A stretch of 64,000 bases of DNA from Epiperipatus broadwayi. Its lineage: Eukaryota; Onychophora; Udeonychophora; Euonychophora; Peripatidae. The notes beneath the pieces are model-generated. The model saw only the letters and a list, made by a program, of their open reading frames with translations, did not search any database and had not been told where the DNA came from. This document shows positions 1 to 11,050 of this stretch, in pieces; the stretch's first letter is position 1; every line of letters starts with the position of its first letter. Location of the stretch: contig JAQFVV010000031.1 in assembly GCA_028023455.1 (NCBI GenBank), positions 3,164,001 to 3,228,000 of the forward strand, written 5' to 3'. The position numbers and the translations under genes were made by a program.

Positions 1-1581
1 CCAACTCCTGATGTGTTAGCAGGCTTGGTTGATGAACATATGGTGCATCTACCAATCACGTCTGTAATATTGGCATTCATTCCTGGCCAGTAAAACCAAT
101 GACTCAGCCATCCTTCCACTTTATTTGCCCCATAATGTCCGAAAGTGTTATGCACATATTTAATCATTTGCTCTCTCATGGCGACCGGAAGAATAATGCG
201 TGTTTGTTTTTTTTTCCGTAACACACGCTGTAAGAGTCCTCCCTTTAAACAACAGTGATTTCGGTCCCTCCACAGCGGATTATTGGCTGTTTTCATTACA
301 GGCTGATTGTGTAAATACTCTATTATTTGTTTGCAATCGTTATCTTCCTCTTGCTGCTCCTTTAATCTGTGCAACTCGTCTTCTATCCCATTTCTTTTAT
401 ATATTTTGGTGGCAGCTATATACGCTCTGTCGCAACTCAAGTGTTGTTCTTGAGCTACCGGATATCGGCTTAAGGTGTCTGCCACAATATTCTCTTTGCC
501 ATGACAGTAAGCCACTTTGTAATTAAATTCTTGCAGGAATAAGCTCCACCTTATTAGCCTGCTATTATTCAAGAAGCTGTGATTAATAAATTCAAGGCTC
601 TTATGGTCAGTGACTACTACCACTTCAGAGCCTACTAAATACTGCCTGAATTTCTTGAATGCCCACACAATAGCCAAGGCTTCCTTCTCAGTTACAGTGT
701 AGTTCACTTCCGGTCCCCTTAGTAAATGGCTAATGAAACAAAGAACTCTGTGCTGTCCCTTGTCCTGTATCTGAAATAGCGCAGCCCCCAATCCAAACCC
801 GCTGCTGTCCATTTGTACAAAGAATGGTTTGTCGAAATTGGGATATGACAGCATAACTTTATTTAAAAATCCTGCCTTCACGCTCTGAAAACTGCGCTCA
901 TGCTGCTCATTCCACACCCACGATTTCCCTTTCCTTAATAACTGCAATAACGGCTCCATGTCAAGTGAAAAGTTTCTATAAAATCGATTATAGAAATTAC
1001 AAAGTCCGAGAAAAGATTTAATATGTTTTTTATTCCGGGGTGTGGGGAATTCCTGTATTGCTCGGATTTTTTCAGGATTAGGTAATATCCCTCTTTCTGT
1101 AATTATATGACCTACAAACTTGACCTCGTCAGTCATTATCTTACTCTTATTTAAATTAATTCGAATTCCCTTTCTCTCACACTCCCCCAGCAACATTTCT
1201 AAATGCGCAAAGTGCTCATCTATATTTTCCGACGCCACCACAATGTCGTCTACATACATTATAACTAAATTCTTAATATCATCTGACAATACTTGATCCA
1301 GACATTGTATAAGCCCTGCCCCACTATTTTTTAGCCCGAAGGGAATCCGGTTAAAATTATATGCACGTCCGTTATATTTAAATGCCGTATATTTCCGATC
1401 CTCTGGATGAAGTTTGATTTGCCAGTAGCTGGCAGTTAAGTCGAACGTCGAAAATATTTTCTTATTTTGAAATTTCAATAACAATTCGCTCATAGGCGGT
1501 GGAGCATTAGTATCAGCTATTGTTATCTTATTTAACTGCCGTGCATCCAAACATAACCGAATTGATCCATCTTTTTTTTTT
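1..1581 (-). CDS. pol: pol: RT palm, RNase H and integrase zinc-binding domain (partial)
   Basis: Minus-strand reading from the homopolymer at 1572-1582 down to base 1 appears to stay open, one nucleotide out of register with the upstream gag-protease frame. Visible landmarks in order are: RT fingers and palm with the catalytic motif YVDD near 1240-1260; RNase H with a segment reading VTDHKSLEFI near 600-640 and a DTLSRYP-like end near 450-480; then the integrase H-x4-H ... C-x2-C zinc site near 30-160 (HNTFGH and CTIC). These are the expected Ty3/gypsy domains and make the DNA copy of the element RNA and its insertion machinery. The frame runs off the window before the integrase catalytic core. 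I saw no stop codon in this part, so the enzyme may be lost only through the single frame change upstream. Confidence 0.8.
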
Positions 1582-2988
1582 TACAGTTACGATGGGGTTA
1601 TTAAAAGGAGACGAACATTTAGATATAATCCCCCATTTAAGCATTTTGTCTATTTGTTCTTCTACTTCACGTCTATATTGATGAGGTATGGGATATGCAC
1701 GGGCTTGATATGGTTGGTCTTTCATAAGCCTTATCCTGTGTTCATACCCTTGGATTACCCCAGAAACCTCGGAAAATACGCTTTCATATCTATTGAATAG
1801 TTTCTTCAGTTGGTCTCTTTGATTGTCATTTATGCATTTTGACTCATCCACCTTTTCCCCTATCTCTATTTCCATTACTGCGCTTTGTGCATCACTCTGT
1901 CTATTTATCTCATCCTTCTGGTGTTTTGTAAACGGAATTATTACGTTGTTTATTTCTGCCCGGCTTCGTTTATAATCCAATACACAGCCTGTTTTGTACA
2001 TAAAATCCGAGCCTAATATAACCTCATGAATCAGTCCCTCCAAAATCAACAGAACGTGCATATATTCTTCCTCTGCCATGTGTAATTTCACCCATGCCTG
2101 TTTGGATGCCAACTTCACCTTCTTACCATTAGCCAACAAAACATATACTGTTTTTAAAGGCAATATTTTAATTTCCGGGTCAATGTCACTTATTTTATTA
2201 AACATTTCCTGTGACATTACCGATACCTGACTCCCCGAATCAAACAATGCACTAGTTGCAACCCCCTCTACCTTTATCTCTATCTTCGGACAGCTCTGAG
2301 GTGCCATCATGGGCATGCTTTCTTCTCCACTACATACCAGATTCGCTACTTGCGTACAATCAACTTCTGCATTTCCATCCTCATCTTGACCATCCACCAT
2401 CCCCCTATTGTTGTCCAATGCCATTAGTATTTCGGCCATCTGCTCTACCGTTTGCTTGCCAATCATCATTTGTTCCACCTTCTCAGGTAAACCACGCCTA
2501 ACTATATGCATAATATGCTGCTCCGATAATTTGTATGCTGTGATTGATCTCAATTTCACTATTTGTCTACGAAAAAATGTAATAAATAACTCCCCCATCT
2601 GCCACCTGTCCTGCTCTACTTGAAACTTAACCTTTTCCTGCAGCTCCTCCCCCCAATAGTTTGCCAACAATGAACACTTGTATTCACCGAATGTTGTCGG
2701 TTTTACACATAATGAATTCCACCAGAGTTGGGCTTCTCCCTGTATGTGACTGCAAGCTAAAGCAATTCTTGCTCCCTCACTTAAACTATTCAAAGTGCAA
2801 TAATGTTCCAAGCTCTCTAAGTGATCACTCGGATTCTCCCCTCTGTTCCCTGAGAATGCTTTTATCTTTAGCAGCTGATTTACTGCCTCCATTTTATGTA
2901 TGTGCACCCATGTTTTCCCATTCTCATGTTCTCTTTCTAACACCTCTACTCTTTTTATTACTTCCTCCAGCTCTATATCTTTTCCCAT
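1528..2988 (-). CDS. gag-pol: gag-protease-RT start of the Ty3/gypsy element
   Basis: A 486-codon frame. Residues about 30-200 form a retrotransposon gag-type capsid domain (KAFSGNRGENPSDHL start, AQLWWNSL in the middle). There is no CCHC zinc knuckle that I can see. Residues about 235-345 are an aspartic protease with the active-site triplet in LFDSGSQVSVMS and a later LGSDFM flap-end motif. Residues about 400-470 begin RT (the YPIPHQYRREVEEQIDKML segment and the SPFNNPIVTVKKK strand). The frame then leaves the RT register at an 11-T run (plus strand 1572-1582) and ends in unrelated residues. Gag and pol are fused in one frame up to that point, so the break is either a real 1-nt indel, a homopolymer sequencing error, or (less likely so deep in RT) a slippery site. 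The start at 2988 follows a leader of about 350 bp from the primer binding site. Confidence 0.85.
   Translation of the reverse strand: MGKDIELEEVIKRVEVLEREHENGKTWVHIHKMEAVNQLLKIKAFSGNRGENPSDHLESLEHYCTLNSLSEGARIALACSHIQGEAQLWWNSLCVKPTTFGEYKCSLLANYWGEELQEKVKFQVEQDRWQMGELFITFFRRQIVKLRSITAYKLSEQHIMHIVRRGLPEKVEQMMIGKQTVEQMAEILMALDNNRGMVDGQDEDGNAEVDCTQVANLVCSGEESMPMMAPQSCPKIEIKVEGVATSALFDSGSQVSVMSQEMFNKISDIDPEIKILPLKTVYVLLANGKKVKLASKQAWVKLHMAEEEYMHVLLILEGLIHEVILGSDFMYKTGCVLDYKRSRAEINNVIIPFTKHQKDEINRQSDAQSAVMEIEIGEKVDESKCINDNQRDQLKKLFNRYESVFSEVSGVIQGYEHRIRLMKDQPYQARAYPIPHQYRREVEEQIDKMLKWGIISKCSSPFNNPIVTVKKKRWINSVMFGCTAVK
1572..1582 (-). other. homopolymer frame change inside RT
   Basis: Eleven T on the plus strand (A11 in the coding sense). 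The RT reading frame is clear on both sides but differs by one register. This is the only disruption I detect in gag-pol within the window. Confidence 0.75.
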
Positions 2989-3337
2989 TTTGACACCATG
3001 TATTTTATTTTTTATTTCAAACTAGCGCTTACGTTAAACTAAATTTAAATACAACTTATTTATTTATTTTTCTTACTAAGACGGAAACTCACACTAACTC
3101 CACCCTTTTAGTCCTTTTCACTACCCGATCTTAATGCTTTAACTCCACCCATAACATCTAATTGACTCTGATTTGATAGCATAAATGTCAAAATCTCTTT
3201 TCATTTCGAAAAAAAAAATTTCGGTCAATTCTTTTTTTTTTTAAATTAAAACACTTTTACATACGTAATTTAACTTTTTAGATTTTTATTTTCAACAAGA
3301 ACAAAGTATTTAATTAACTGTCATTTATGACAAGTTC

Positions 3338-3355
3338 GCCCCACGTTGGGTGCCA
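3338..3355 (-). other. primer binding site, tRNA-Lys type
   Basis: On the minus strand this reads TGGCACCCAACGTGGGGC. The known binding site for tRNA-Lys1,2 (used by several retroviruses) is TGGCGCCCAACGTGGGGC, so there is a single difference. It lies about 350 bp upstream of the gag start, where a PBS is expected, and so fixes the inner edge of the 5' LTR to about 3358, where the minus strand ends in TTCA. Confidence 0.85.
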
Positions 3356-3357
3356 TT

Positions 3358-6300
3358 TGAACCGAATTCGAATATGTGCATTCGAAACACCGGCCTCTTA
3401 GGCAGAGAAGAACATACTCGGAGAGTATGTATGCCCAAACAATAGCTATAAAGTATATAACTAGCATTACATTTCCAGGACATAGCTTCTTCTCGGCTGT
3501 TGAGTTCAACACCAAGTTCAAAGCACTTTTTTTTGTTTGTGTATAAACACGGGTGCCAGCTATCTATTCAAGGATGAATAAATAACGCACTTTGAGCAAT
3601 GGCCACTAACTCAATGCCTAAATCCACGACTAGCTCAGCTGTTTGTAATCACTAATAGATTATACATAATTAGTGGTTAAAAGACTTGATAAGGAATTGT
3701 AAAAGGAATTTATAAAAAGAATTGTAAAAGAATTGATAAAAAGAATTGACCGACAAATAAAGTTTAATTTTAAAGACAATTTATTAACTAACATTTATTT
3801 ACTAAATTTAAACATTTTATAATTCTAATAAAAACACACGCATATTTTTAAATTAACATTTCTAAATAGTTTAAATATTCCTATAGATTTAATAACAGAA
3901 CACTCTAATTTAACTAATAAATATTGATATAATGATCACGCACATATTAACTCATGTACACACATAATAATAATAAAGTATTACATAGCATTTGAAATTT
4001 AATCACACATATCAATAGTTCATTTATGTATGATATAAAGTTCATATAATTAGACTCTTGAAAGATTCGTATGAATTAATGCAATGCAATGGCTATTACA
4101 GTATAAACGAAATAAGCAAATGTTTTTACCTAGGCTTTTGAATGTAGACGTAGAATTTTGTTCTCTTTGGTGGCTGCTTTCGGTGAGAATATTTCCATTA
4201 TGAATGCTTACCAGCCGGCTGGGACTTTTCCTTGGTGAGTTTCCTGATTTTCACGATTATTACTATTTGAGACAATTAAATACTGATGGAGATTTTCTAA
4301 GTTGTTACGTTGACATTATTTCACGGGCAGATCTTGCTGTTTTCATTGGACTTTTTAGGCTCTGGAGAGGTGCAAATTCCCAAAATCTTCTCAGCACTGC
4401 ATTTTGTTTGTTAACTGACTCAATTAATTTCTGAACTGCACTACTCAATTACTTTTGTGAACTGACTCCCTGTCCGATAAAAAAGTCTATTTATATCTGC
4501 AATGTGTTGTCGAAATATTTCCGGTGATAATCATTTGATAAACGTGTTGTTTTATTTTATTAATAACCATTGCCATGTTTTTAATGATAATCTTCTTTTA
4601 TTTCGCATACATTTTTATTTATTTACAAATCGCACATATATACGCACATATATTTTTAATACAATTTACTATTTAGTTTTAACATTATTTTTTTCTTTAA
4701 TTAAACTTGAATGAAAAGAGATTTGTACGTTTTAACTTTTTAAATTATATTTTTACGAATACTAATAAAACTCTTTACTTCCTTTTATAACCCTTAGTTT
4801 CATTTCTCAAACCAAGACTCCCCCTCCCCCCTTTTGATTAATTAATTGTAGCTTTTTTATTTCAAAAACTAACGCTAGAAAACTATTTAATTCTTATCTT
4901 TTTTCTAAAAGAAACTGCAATAAACTCTTCAACGTTTAATTTTATGTTTTCTTTGATGAACGATTATTTTAATAATATAATTTTAGATAAAATTATATGT
5001 GCCTATATCAATATAGGTACAATATATATATATTATATATTATAACACCACCGATATCTTTTAAACCGCCATTGTAGGCTTTAACCCGTAGCTTCGAATA
5101 AAGATATTTGTGAGCATGGTTTGATTCCATCTCACGCGCCAATCTTACACGTGGATAAGAATTATCACATCGAAAACATAAATAAGGGTTCTGGTATGTA
5201 TATCTATTTATGGTAGCGCACCAAACCAGCTCAATCTCAGGGTTTGGGGATGATAGTCTAACTAGAGAACAAGCTAAAACAATACCTAACTAAGTCTTAT
5301 ATGTCTATTATTATGTATGATAGTTTATTTGTTATAAATCCATTAATCTAACCCGGATCTTATCATAAAATCTATTCTATCTATGGCTATACCCATTACC
5401 AATAAATCTCATTTATACGCGCATATAAATATATCAATATTCAAGCGCACAGCCCATTTATTCTGATACACACATATATAATTCATACACGCATCAAAAT
5501 AGTGCAATTATACATCAGAGCTGTTTATTTAATGTTGTTATTTTATTTAATTTTAAAAGAGACCCATTATAGTAATTAATATTGAGGTAACACTAGTTTC
5601 TTTATTAAGACACATTCACTGAACATATATTTTTGTGCCACGTCAATTTACCTTAGTTCACGCGATCAAAGACAAGTCCGCATTTATAACTCTCCAAGAA
5701 TACTGGTCTGGTAGATATAACGGATGGCAAACAGTTCCAATAGGGTATATCGAATAGCTTATCCCAGAGGTGGAGTAGGTGATTCACTCGCTTTATGACA
5801 GGGTCCAATTTTCAAAGATCTTTCGTCACCATTACACTTGATAAAACAAAATTTCTTTATTTTAATAACGCAGTTCGTAAGTTCGCTTCAGGTGAGTTCC
5901 ACGACAAGTGTCCACTGGGCCGATTAACGAAACTCGCACTATAGAATTACCCCGACATTTTGGGTGGGAAAATATTAATGACTTCTTAAGAAAAAAATTA
6001 CACGTCCACCCAATCTGTAGTGCAAGCCGCGTCTCTCCTTTTTTTCTATCTATATCTCTCCTTTCGAGCACAACAAAAAGATCTTTTGTTTTTCACTTTT
6101 AACTTTGTAAAATTTTCTCTGTGTATCCGTATGCCACTGACCAGTTCTTCCATTGTTCTTCAAAAATACCCACTTGACCAGTTTTCAGACTTCTCAACGC
6201 CCGTTATTGACTAAACTGCCTACAGCAATTGATTCATTTCTATTTCTGTCCTCATATGTTCAAGAGATTAATTAACAAAAGAAAAACACGTGTTACCGAC

Positions 6301-6597
6301 AATATTATTAAAACTTTTAAAAAAAACTTAACGGATAAAATATATACGAATAATCAATTACAATTTATACAGCTCTATATATAATTGATTGTAACCATCA
6401 CCGATAATACATATGCATATTGTACACTCGCACATACAACTATATTTACATATGCATACACACATAACTTTCGCACTCCTTGTAACAGGGTTCGAATGAC
6501 TATTTACATATATATCTTTTCGCATATAATCGCTCCATATCAACACTCTCAATTAGCACTATTGCCTTATCTCTTGTATTCGAACCCCATCTGTTAC
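3358..6597 (-). repeat. putative 5' LTR of the Ty3/gypsy element (outer limit uncertain)
   Basis: The inner edge is set by the PBS. Two outer limits are possible. A short LTR of about 310 bp would end near 3666 (minus strand starting TGTATAATC). A long LTR of about 3.2 kb would end near 6597 (minus strand starting TGTAACAG). The long version is favoured because CpG-rich composition continues to about 6600 and because a dispersed repeat resumes there mid-unit. No gene is visible in 3000-6600. The open frames at 3321-3521, 4204-4434 and 5862-6102 have no recognisable domain. A run of five degenerate units of about 12 bp (GAATTGTAAAAG-like) lies at 3690-3750. The second LTR, needed to decide, is outside the window. 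Confidence 0.4.
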
Positions 6598-6599
6598 AA

Positions 6600-6775
6600 T
6601 ATATATATATGAGTGTGTGGGAGATGATGATCTGGACCAACTAATGAGGGCTGGTTCACTATAAAATATATATTAGAAATCATTTATTTTTTGCATATAT
6701 GTGATCATGTGCATTGGTAAGTATAAGATGAAATGGATAGCTGTAAGGAACTTGAAACTCTGAGTTTAAATCCCT
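6600..6775 (+). repeat. dispersed repeat family A, 5'-interrupted copy
   Basis: The stretch containing GATCTGGACCAACTAATGAG and ending in a TGAGTTTAAATCCC motif matches the right-hand part of the plus-oriented family A copies at 48.5-48.9 and 50.6-50.9 kb. The portion that precedes this point in those copies is absent here and replaced by the end of the retroelement. Confidence 0.65.
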
Positions 6776-6826
6776 TCTAATTATATTAAATTTAATATAA
6801 ACAATATACTTGTATTTAAATATTAT

Positions 6827-7206
6827 AAAGATGTTTGTAAATTTTTGCACTGCAAACAGTGATTTATAACAATATTAAAGTTCCATGAATAGCAAAATGC
6901 ATATATAAATAAGAAAAATAAAATAAAAATCAGAAATTAATATGTTTTTTTTAAAAATTCTTCCAAGTAGAAAAAAATTTGCATGTGTCATGACGTTTGT
7001 TGATATAATTTGGTCTTTTAAATATTTCAATGACTTCTCTAGTTTTAAATGAATGGAGTGTCACATCTTGATAAAATCCTGGTATTACAGAAATCATTAG
7101 TTTCTGCCTTTTTTTCCAATTTTATATACCTGTTTCTTTTCTTTTAGTACATCTTTAACATTGTTATAAAACTTTGTTTACAGTGCTTTTACAAACATCT
7201 TTGTGG
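6827..7206. mobile_element. MITE-like element with terminal inverted repeats of about 55 bp
   Basis: The left end (AAAGATGTTTGTAAATTTTT ...) is the imperfect reverse complement of the right end (... TTTACAAACATCTTT). Both arms also contain a TTATAACAAT(A/G)TTAAAG block. There is no coding content. No clear target duplication was found. Confidence 0.6.
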
Positions 7207-7302
7207 TATTTTATTCATTCTTCAGTTGATGGCTTGTATGATCAAGTTAAAACATTCGCATATTTGTAATAAAAATCTGAACCCAATATATATATAAATT
7301 AT

Positions 7303-7530
7303 AATTTTTGGGGTTAAACTGTGTATTATTTTCCATTACATACCGATATTTGGATGAACTAGTGTCCGTCATTGTCAAAGTTAACTTTTGAAAGAAAAAT
7401 TAATTTTTCATTCAAAAGTTAACCTTGACAATGGTGGACATTAGTTTAGCAAACCTTGACAATGGCACACACTAGTTCATCAAAATATCGGTATGTAATG
7501 GGAAATAACACACAGTTTAATCCAAAAAAA
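7303..7530. mobile_element. inverted-repeat (foldback) element, 228 bp
   Basis: The arms are about 100 bp long and meet near 7410. The left arm holds a TTAAACTGTGT block followed by CATTACATACCGATATTT; the right arm holds the same series as reverse complement. A small internal duplication of the TTGACAATGG block makes the right arm longer. Non-coding. Confidence 0.7.
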
Positions 7531-10500
7531 TAACTTATCTATATCATATAACATGAAAACCTTCAATATATATATATAAATAAACAATTTCCTATTATAA
7601 AATTTGGGATTAATGGCATTTTGAGTTGATATTTGCTTCCATTATGTTTTTTGAATTCAATGGCAATTGAATAGAGTTAAGGAATTGACTAAAAGTATTT
7701 CTGCAGATTGAAAGACTGTATATAATTGTTAACTACCATTATATTTATTATTTTTATTGTTATTACAATAGTTTTTAATTAACAGACATTTTGTTTGTGT
7801 ATATATATTGTACACATGTCCATTTTTTTTAAAAAAATGATTAGTTTTAAAATTTTTAAAATGAAATTTTGCAAAATTAAAAGTACTGTGACACATTTTT
7901 TTTAGAATAAAACTTCTTAGCAAGAGGAGGGGGAATTAAAAATAGGATTAGAAAATAGATTTAAAGCTCTTCTCTCTCTCTCTTTGTAAATAAAACTTTT
8001 ATAATGTATAAAATAATCAAATATGAAATCAGACTAAAAATTAGTCTGTAAAAATAAAATGTTAATAAAACTTTCAAAAATGTAATTAATTAGTTTATAA
8101 GATTGCTGATTAAATTGTACTAATTAAAAAACTGTAAACTATCTTATCGAGATTGTTTAGATGAATCTGAATGGATTAAGATTAAGGCAAACATAAAAAT
8201 CAAATAATTAAAGAAATGTAAAATTAATTAAAAGACAGATTTCAAGTTAAAATCAAAATTAAAATAATGATAAGAAATTAAAACAATAGGAGAGAAAAAA
8301 GTACATAAAGTCACTCTCTCTATTGTTATAATCTGATTTATGATATACAATCTGGTCTGTATTTTGTGATCAAGTTATTCCAATAATCAATTTATTATTA
8401 GTCTAGAGTCAGGTTCATGGTATTGCTTTATGGTTGGGGATAAAATTTGCTAGATCATTCTTCAGTTTGGATAGAATGCAGAATCCAAACAACCAGAGAT
8501 CCATATATTCAAAATGCAGTAGTAAGCCAATCATTACTGCTGCAGTCAACATCCATCCAAAATCTGCAGATCTGGAAACATGCATTGCTGAACAACTTTA
8601 GATATTCAGCTGTGCTTTAGGCCCCAAATACCCTCAACAAAAAGAAAAACAACTAAACCTCACCTGAACCAACACCCAGAGCAATGCCTAGATTGTAAGT
8701 AAATGCTGTTGCAACTTTTTTTTCCCATTGTCAACACAAAGAATAGATAACAAGTCCTAGGACCATCAATGGAGACCAAAGCCAACCAATTGGAAACTGA
8801 CAATCATGAAAACCTAGGTAAAGATATTTTAAAATATATTCTGATCACAGTTTAGACTCTTTATTTTAAATGAATGAACTTTAATTAATAGATTAATATA
8901 ACTATAGCCTAAAATCATTTATATTTTTCTTATGTAAAATTTATTGTGCTATTTTATATTATATTAAATATATTTGTGTGTAAATAATTAAATATTAATG
9001 TTTGCCTCTATTGTTGTTTTGTCTATTTTCTTTTACTCTCTTTTCATTGCATCATCAGTAAATTAGTGTAGAGTTATTTTATATGTTAAGTAAATATGCT
9101 GGACCCTGAGACAGAGTGTAAAATAATCATGAGGTATTTAAAGCACTGGATTGTGGGCCTGTCATCCAGGCATGATAATTATAAATTTTTTTTAAACAAT
9201 TATTTAATAAAGTTAACTAATAAATAAAGAAATAAAATACTTAAAAATAATAATGTCATACATCCAAAGTTTTAATACATATACTTCTTAATAAATTAAT
9301 GTTTGATCTAGATGACTTATGCTCCTATAATAAACTCTAAAAAAATATTTCACAAGTAAAAAAGGAATAATAAATTTAATTTGCATATTCTTTTTATTTT
9401 TCAACTGAATGTGTGGATATCATGCACAATTTTAAGCAAATACAAAAAAAAATTTTTTTTTTCACCAAAAATAATCAAAACAATTATTCACCATTTTTAA
9501 TTATTATTTTCTTTATAGAGCAACATTTATAAATATGTTAGGTATACAACCTGAAGTACAACATTTTACCATGGATTTTTTTTTTCTTTTTAGTCCTCAT
9601 CTCTTTTGATAGATCTTTCAACCTCTTGTCTCCATGTTTTTTTTTTCTTGTTATAGCTTTATCAATAGTTATTTTATTTATTTAATCCCTCTCTTTCTTT
9701 TGTAACTTCAGGTTTCCAGTTTAATAATTATTTTCATTTCATTATTCTGCAATTATTTTTCTTTTGCTTTTTGTAGCTCCAGCTTTCCAATTTAACAACT
9801 ATTTTCATTTGAAACCAACAAAATAGCATTTAATCTCAGATTGCATCCCACTAATGCCATATAGTATAAACTTAATTAATCAACAAATGTAGATGGAAGT
9901 ATTTAATAAATCTCTATTCAGTACTATCCTATACATATTTCTAGACTACTTTCCACTTTATGTGAGTTGTGGATTTTGGCTTTAATGCACCTGTATTTTT
10001 TTTTATATCTAATATATCCTCCTTTCAGTTATCTCTTTTATTCCATTATTTTATTATCAAGTTACTAGAATTAAATTCAAAAATATATGAATGCTCTGAA
10101 ACTAAATCAACTTGCTTTATACTATTATATAAATCTGAAATAAATTCAGTATTATATATTATGGGCACTGAAATTTATGGGTACCTTCATACCTTGACTA
10201 GGATTGATATAAAATCAACAAAACATCACATGAACTCAGATTGCATATTATTTTTCAATAGCAAACTCTCTAAATTTAGCATCTATTGATTACTCAAGTT
10301 TACAGTAAGTAATATAACTGGGGTGAGAGAATTTGCAACTAGTCATTTGTTTATTTAAAACTATAATTTTTTATAACTTCTTAAAAGCCTGTTGGTGTAT
10401 TTTTGATCATTTCTTGATTATATAAATTTATTTTCATATAAATGCAAATGATTAGTATATCAAATAGGGTACTTTTACAATTTCACTTTTTATATATGAC

Positions 10501-10982
10501 TTTAAAATATTTGTCTTTTAAAATCTCCCTATCTGTTTTTATGTAAGTTAATTTCTGCCTAAGATGTAGAATACTAAGATTAATGAATAGTTGCTACTTC
10601 TTTAATATATAGTCTACTGTCTCAAATTTAGAATTTAAATTCAAAATAATGAAGCACCCAACATCATTAAAATGTTTACTAATATATTTATTTTTCTAAA
10701 GCAGAATATTTTGTTTTTCTGTCATTTGGTTAATAAAATGAATATTATCTTGAAATTAAGTGCTAATACAAAATAATTCTATCCAATAGCAGTGGTAAAG
10801 TTCACATCATATTATGCATCTACATTTATCTAACCAACTCATCTTTTCATTATAGGCATTTAATTTTTGTTAATAATGGCTAGATATCTATTTACTGGCC
10901 ACGATTGGATGGCTAAGTAAGATGCTATGTATTGGCCTATCTGAAAAAAAAAAAAAGTTAGGCGTATTTGGCCCATAAAAAA
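7531..10982. other. AT-rich non-coding tract
   Basis: No supported gene. At 8440-8820 base composition is richer in C and G than the surroundings and two GTAAGT/GTAAAG donor-like sites occur (8696 and 8818), but no frame is long enough to call an exon. A block near 9705-9730 recurs near 9780-9806 (TTTCCA(G/A)TTTAA ... ATTTTCATTT), a decayed tandem duplication of about 75 bp period. The 106-codon frame at 9969-10289 has no recognisable content. Confidence 0.5.
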
Positions 10983-11050
10983 TATTCCAAAATTCTCCAG
11001 ACCTGAGTTGTGAGCTTGAGAAGCAGATGAGATAACCATTATACCACAAG
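10983..11050 (-). repeat. tRNA-like (Glu-type) relic, possible SINE head
   Basis: On the minus strand it reads CTTGTGGTATAATGGTTATC, close to a Pol III A box of tRNA-Glu or tRNA-Asp, followed by a TTCTCAA loop that would place CTC as anticodon. The B box is degraded and the stems pair poorly. It is therefore a pseudo-tRNA or SINE head, not a functional tRNA. A T-run at about 10945-10957 follows downstream. Confidence 0.35.

Larger units (their letters stand above)
1..6597 (-). mobile_element. Ty3/gypsy-type LTR retrotransposon, truncated by the window edge
   Basis: Reading on the minus strand the order is: putative 5' LTR, primer binding site, leader, gag, protease, reverse transcriptase, RNase H, and the zinc-binding start of integrase. 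The integrase core, its tail and the 3' LTR lie outside the window. RT and RNase H before integrase is the Ty3/gypsy order. CpG dinucleotides are visibly more frequent here than in the following 6 kb, which fits a young insertion. The outer (right) limit is inferred. A family A repeat begins abruptly at about 6600, missing the portion that precedes this point in the other copies, as if this element had inserted into its TA-rich middle. Confidence 0.8.

Noticed and set aside
2256-2993. Plus-strand frames opposite gag
   Set aside because: Shadows of the gag-protease ORF on the minus strand.
9969-10289. 106-codon plus-strand frame
   Set aside because: Composition follows the surrounding AT-rich DNA and no domain or repeat match is visible.
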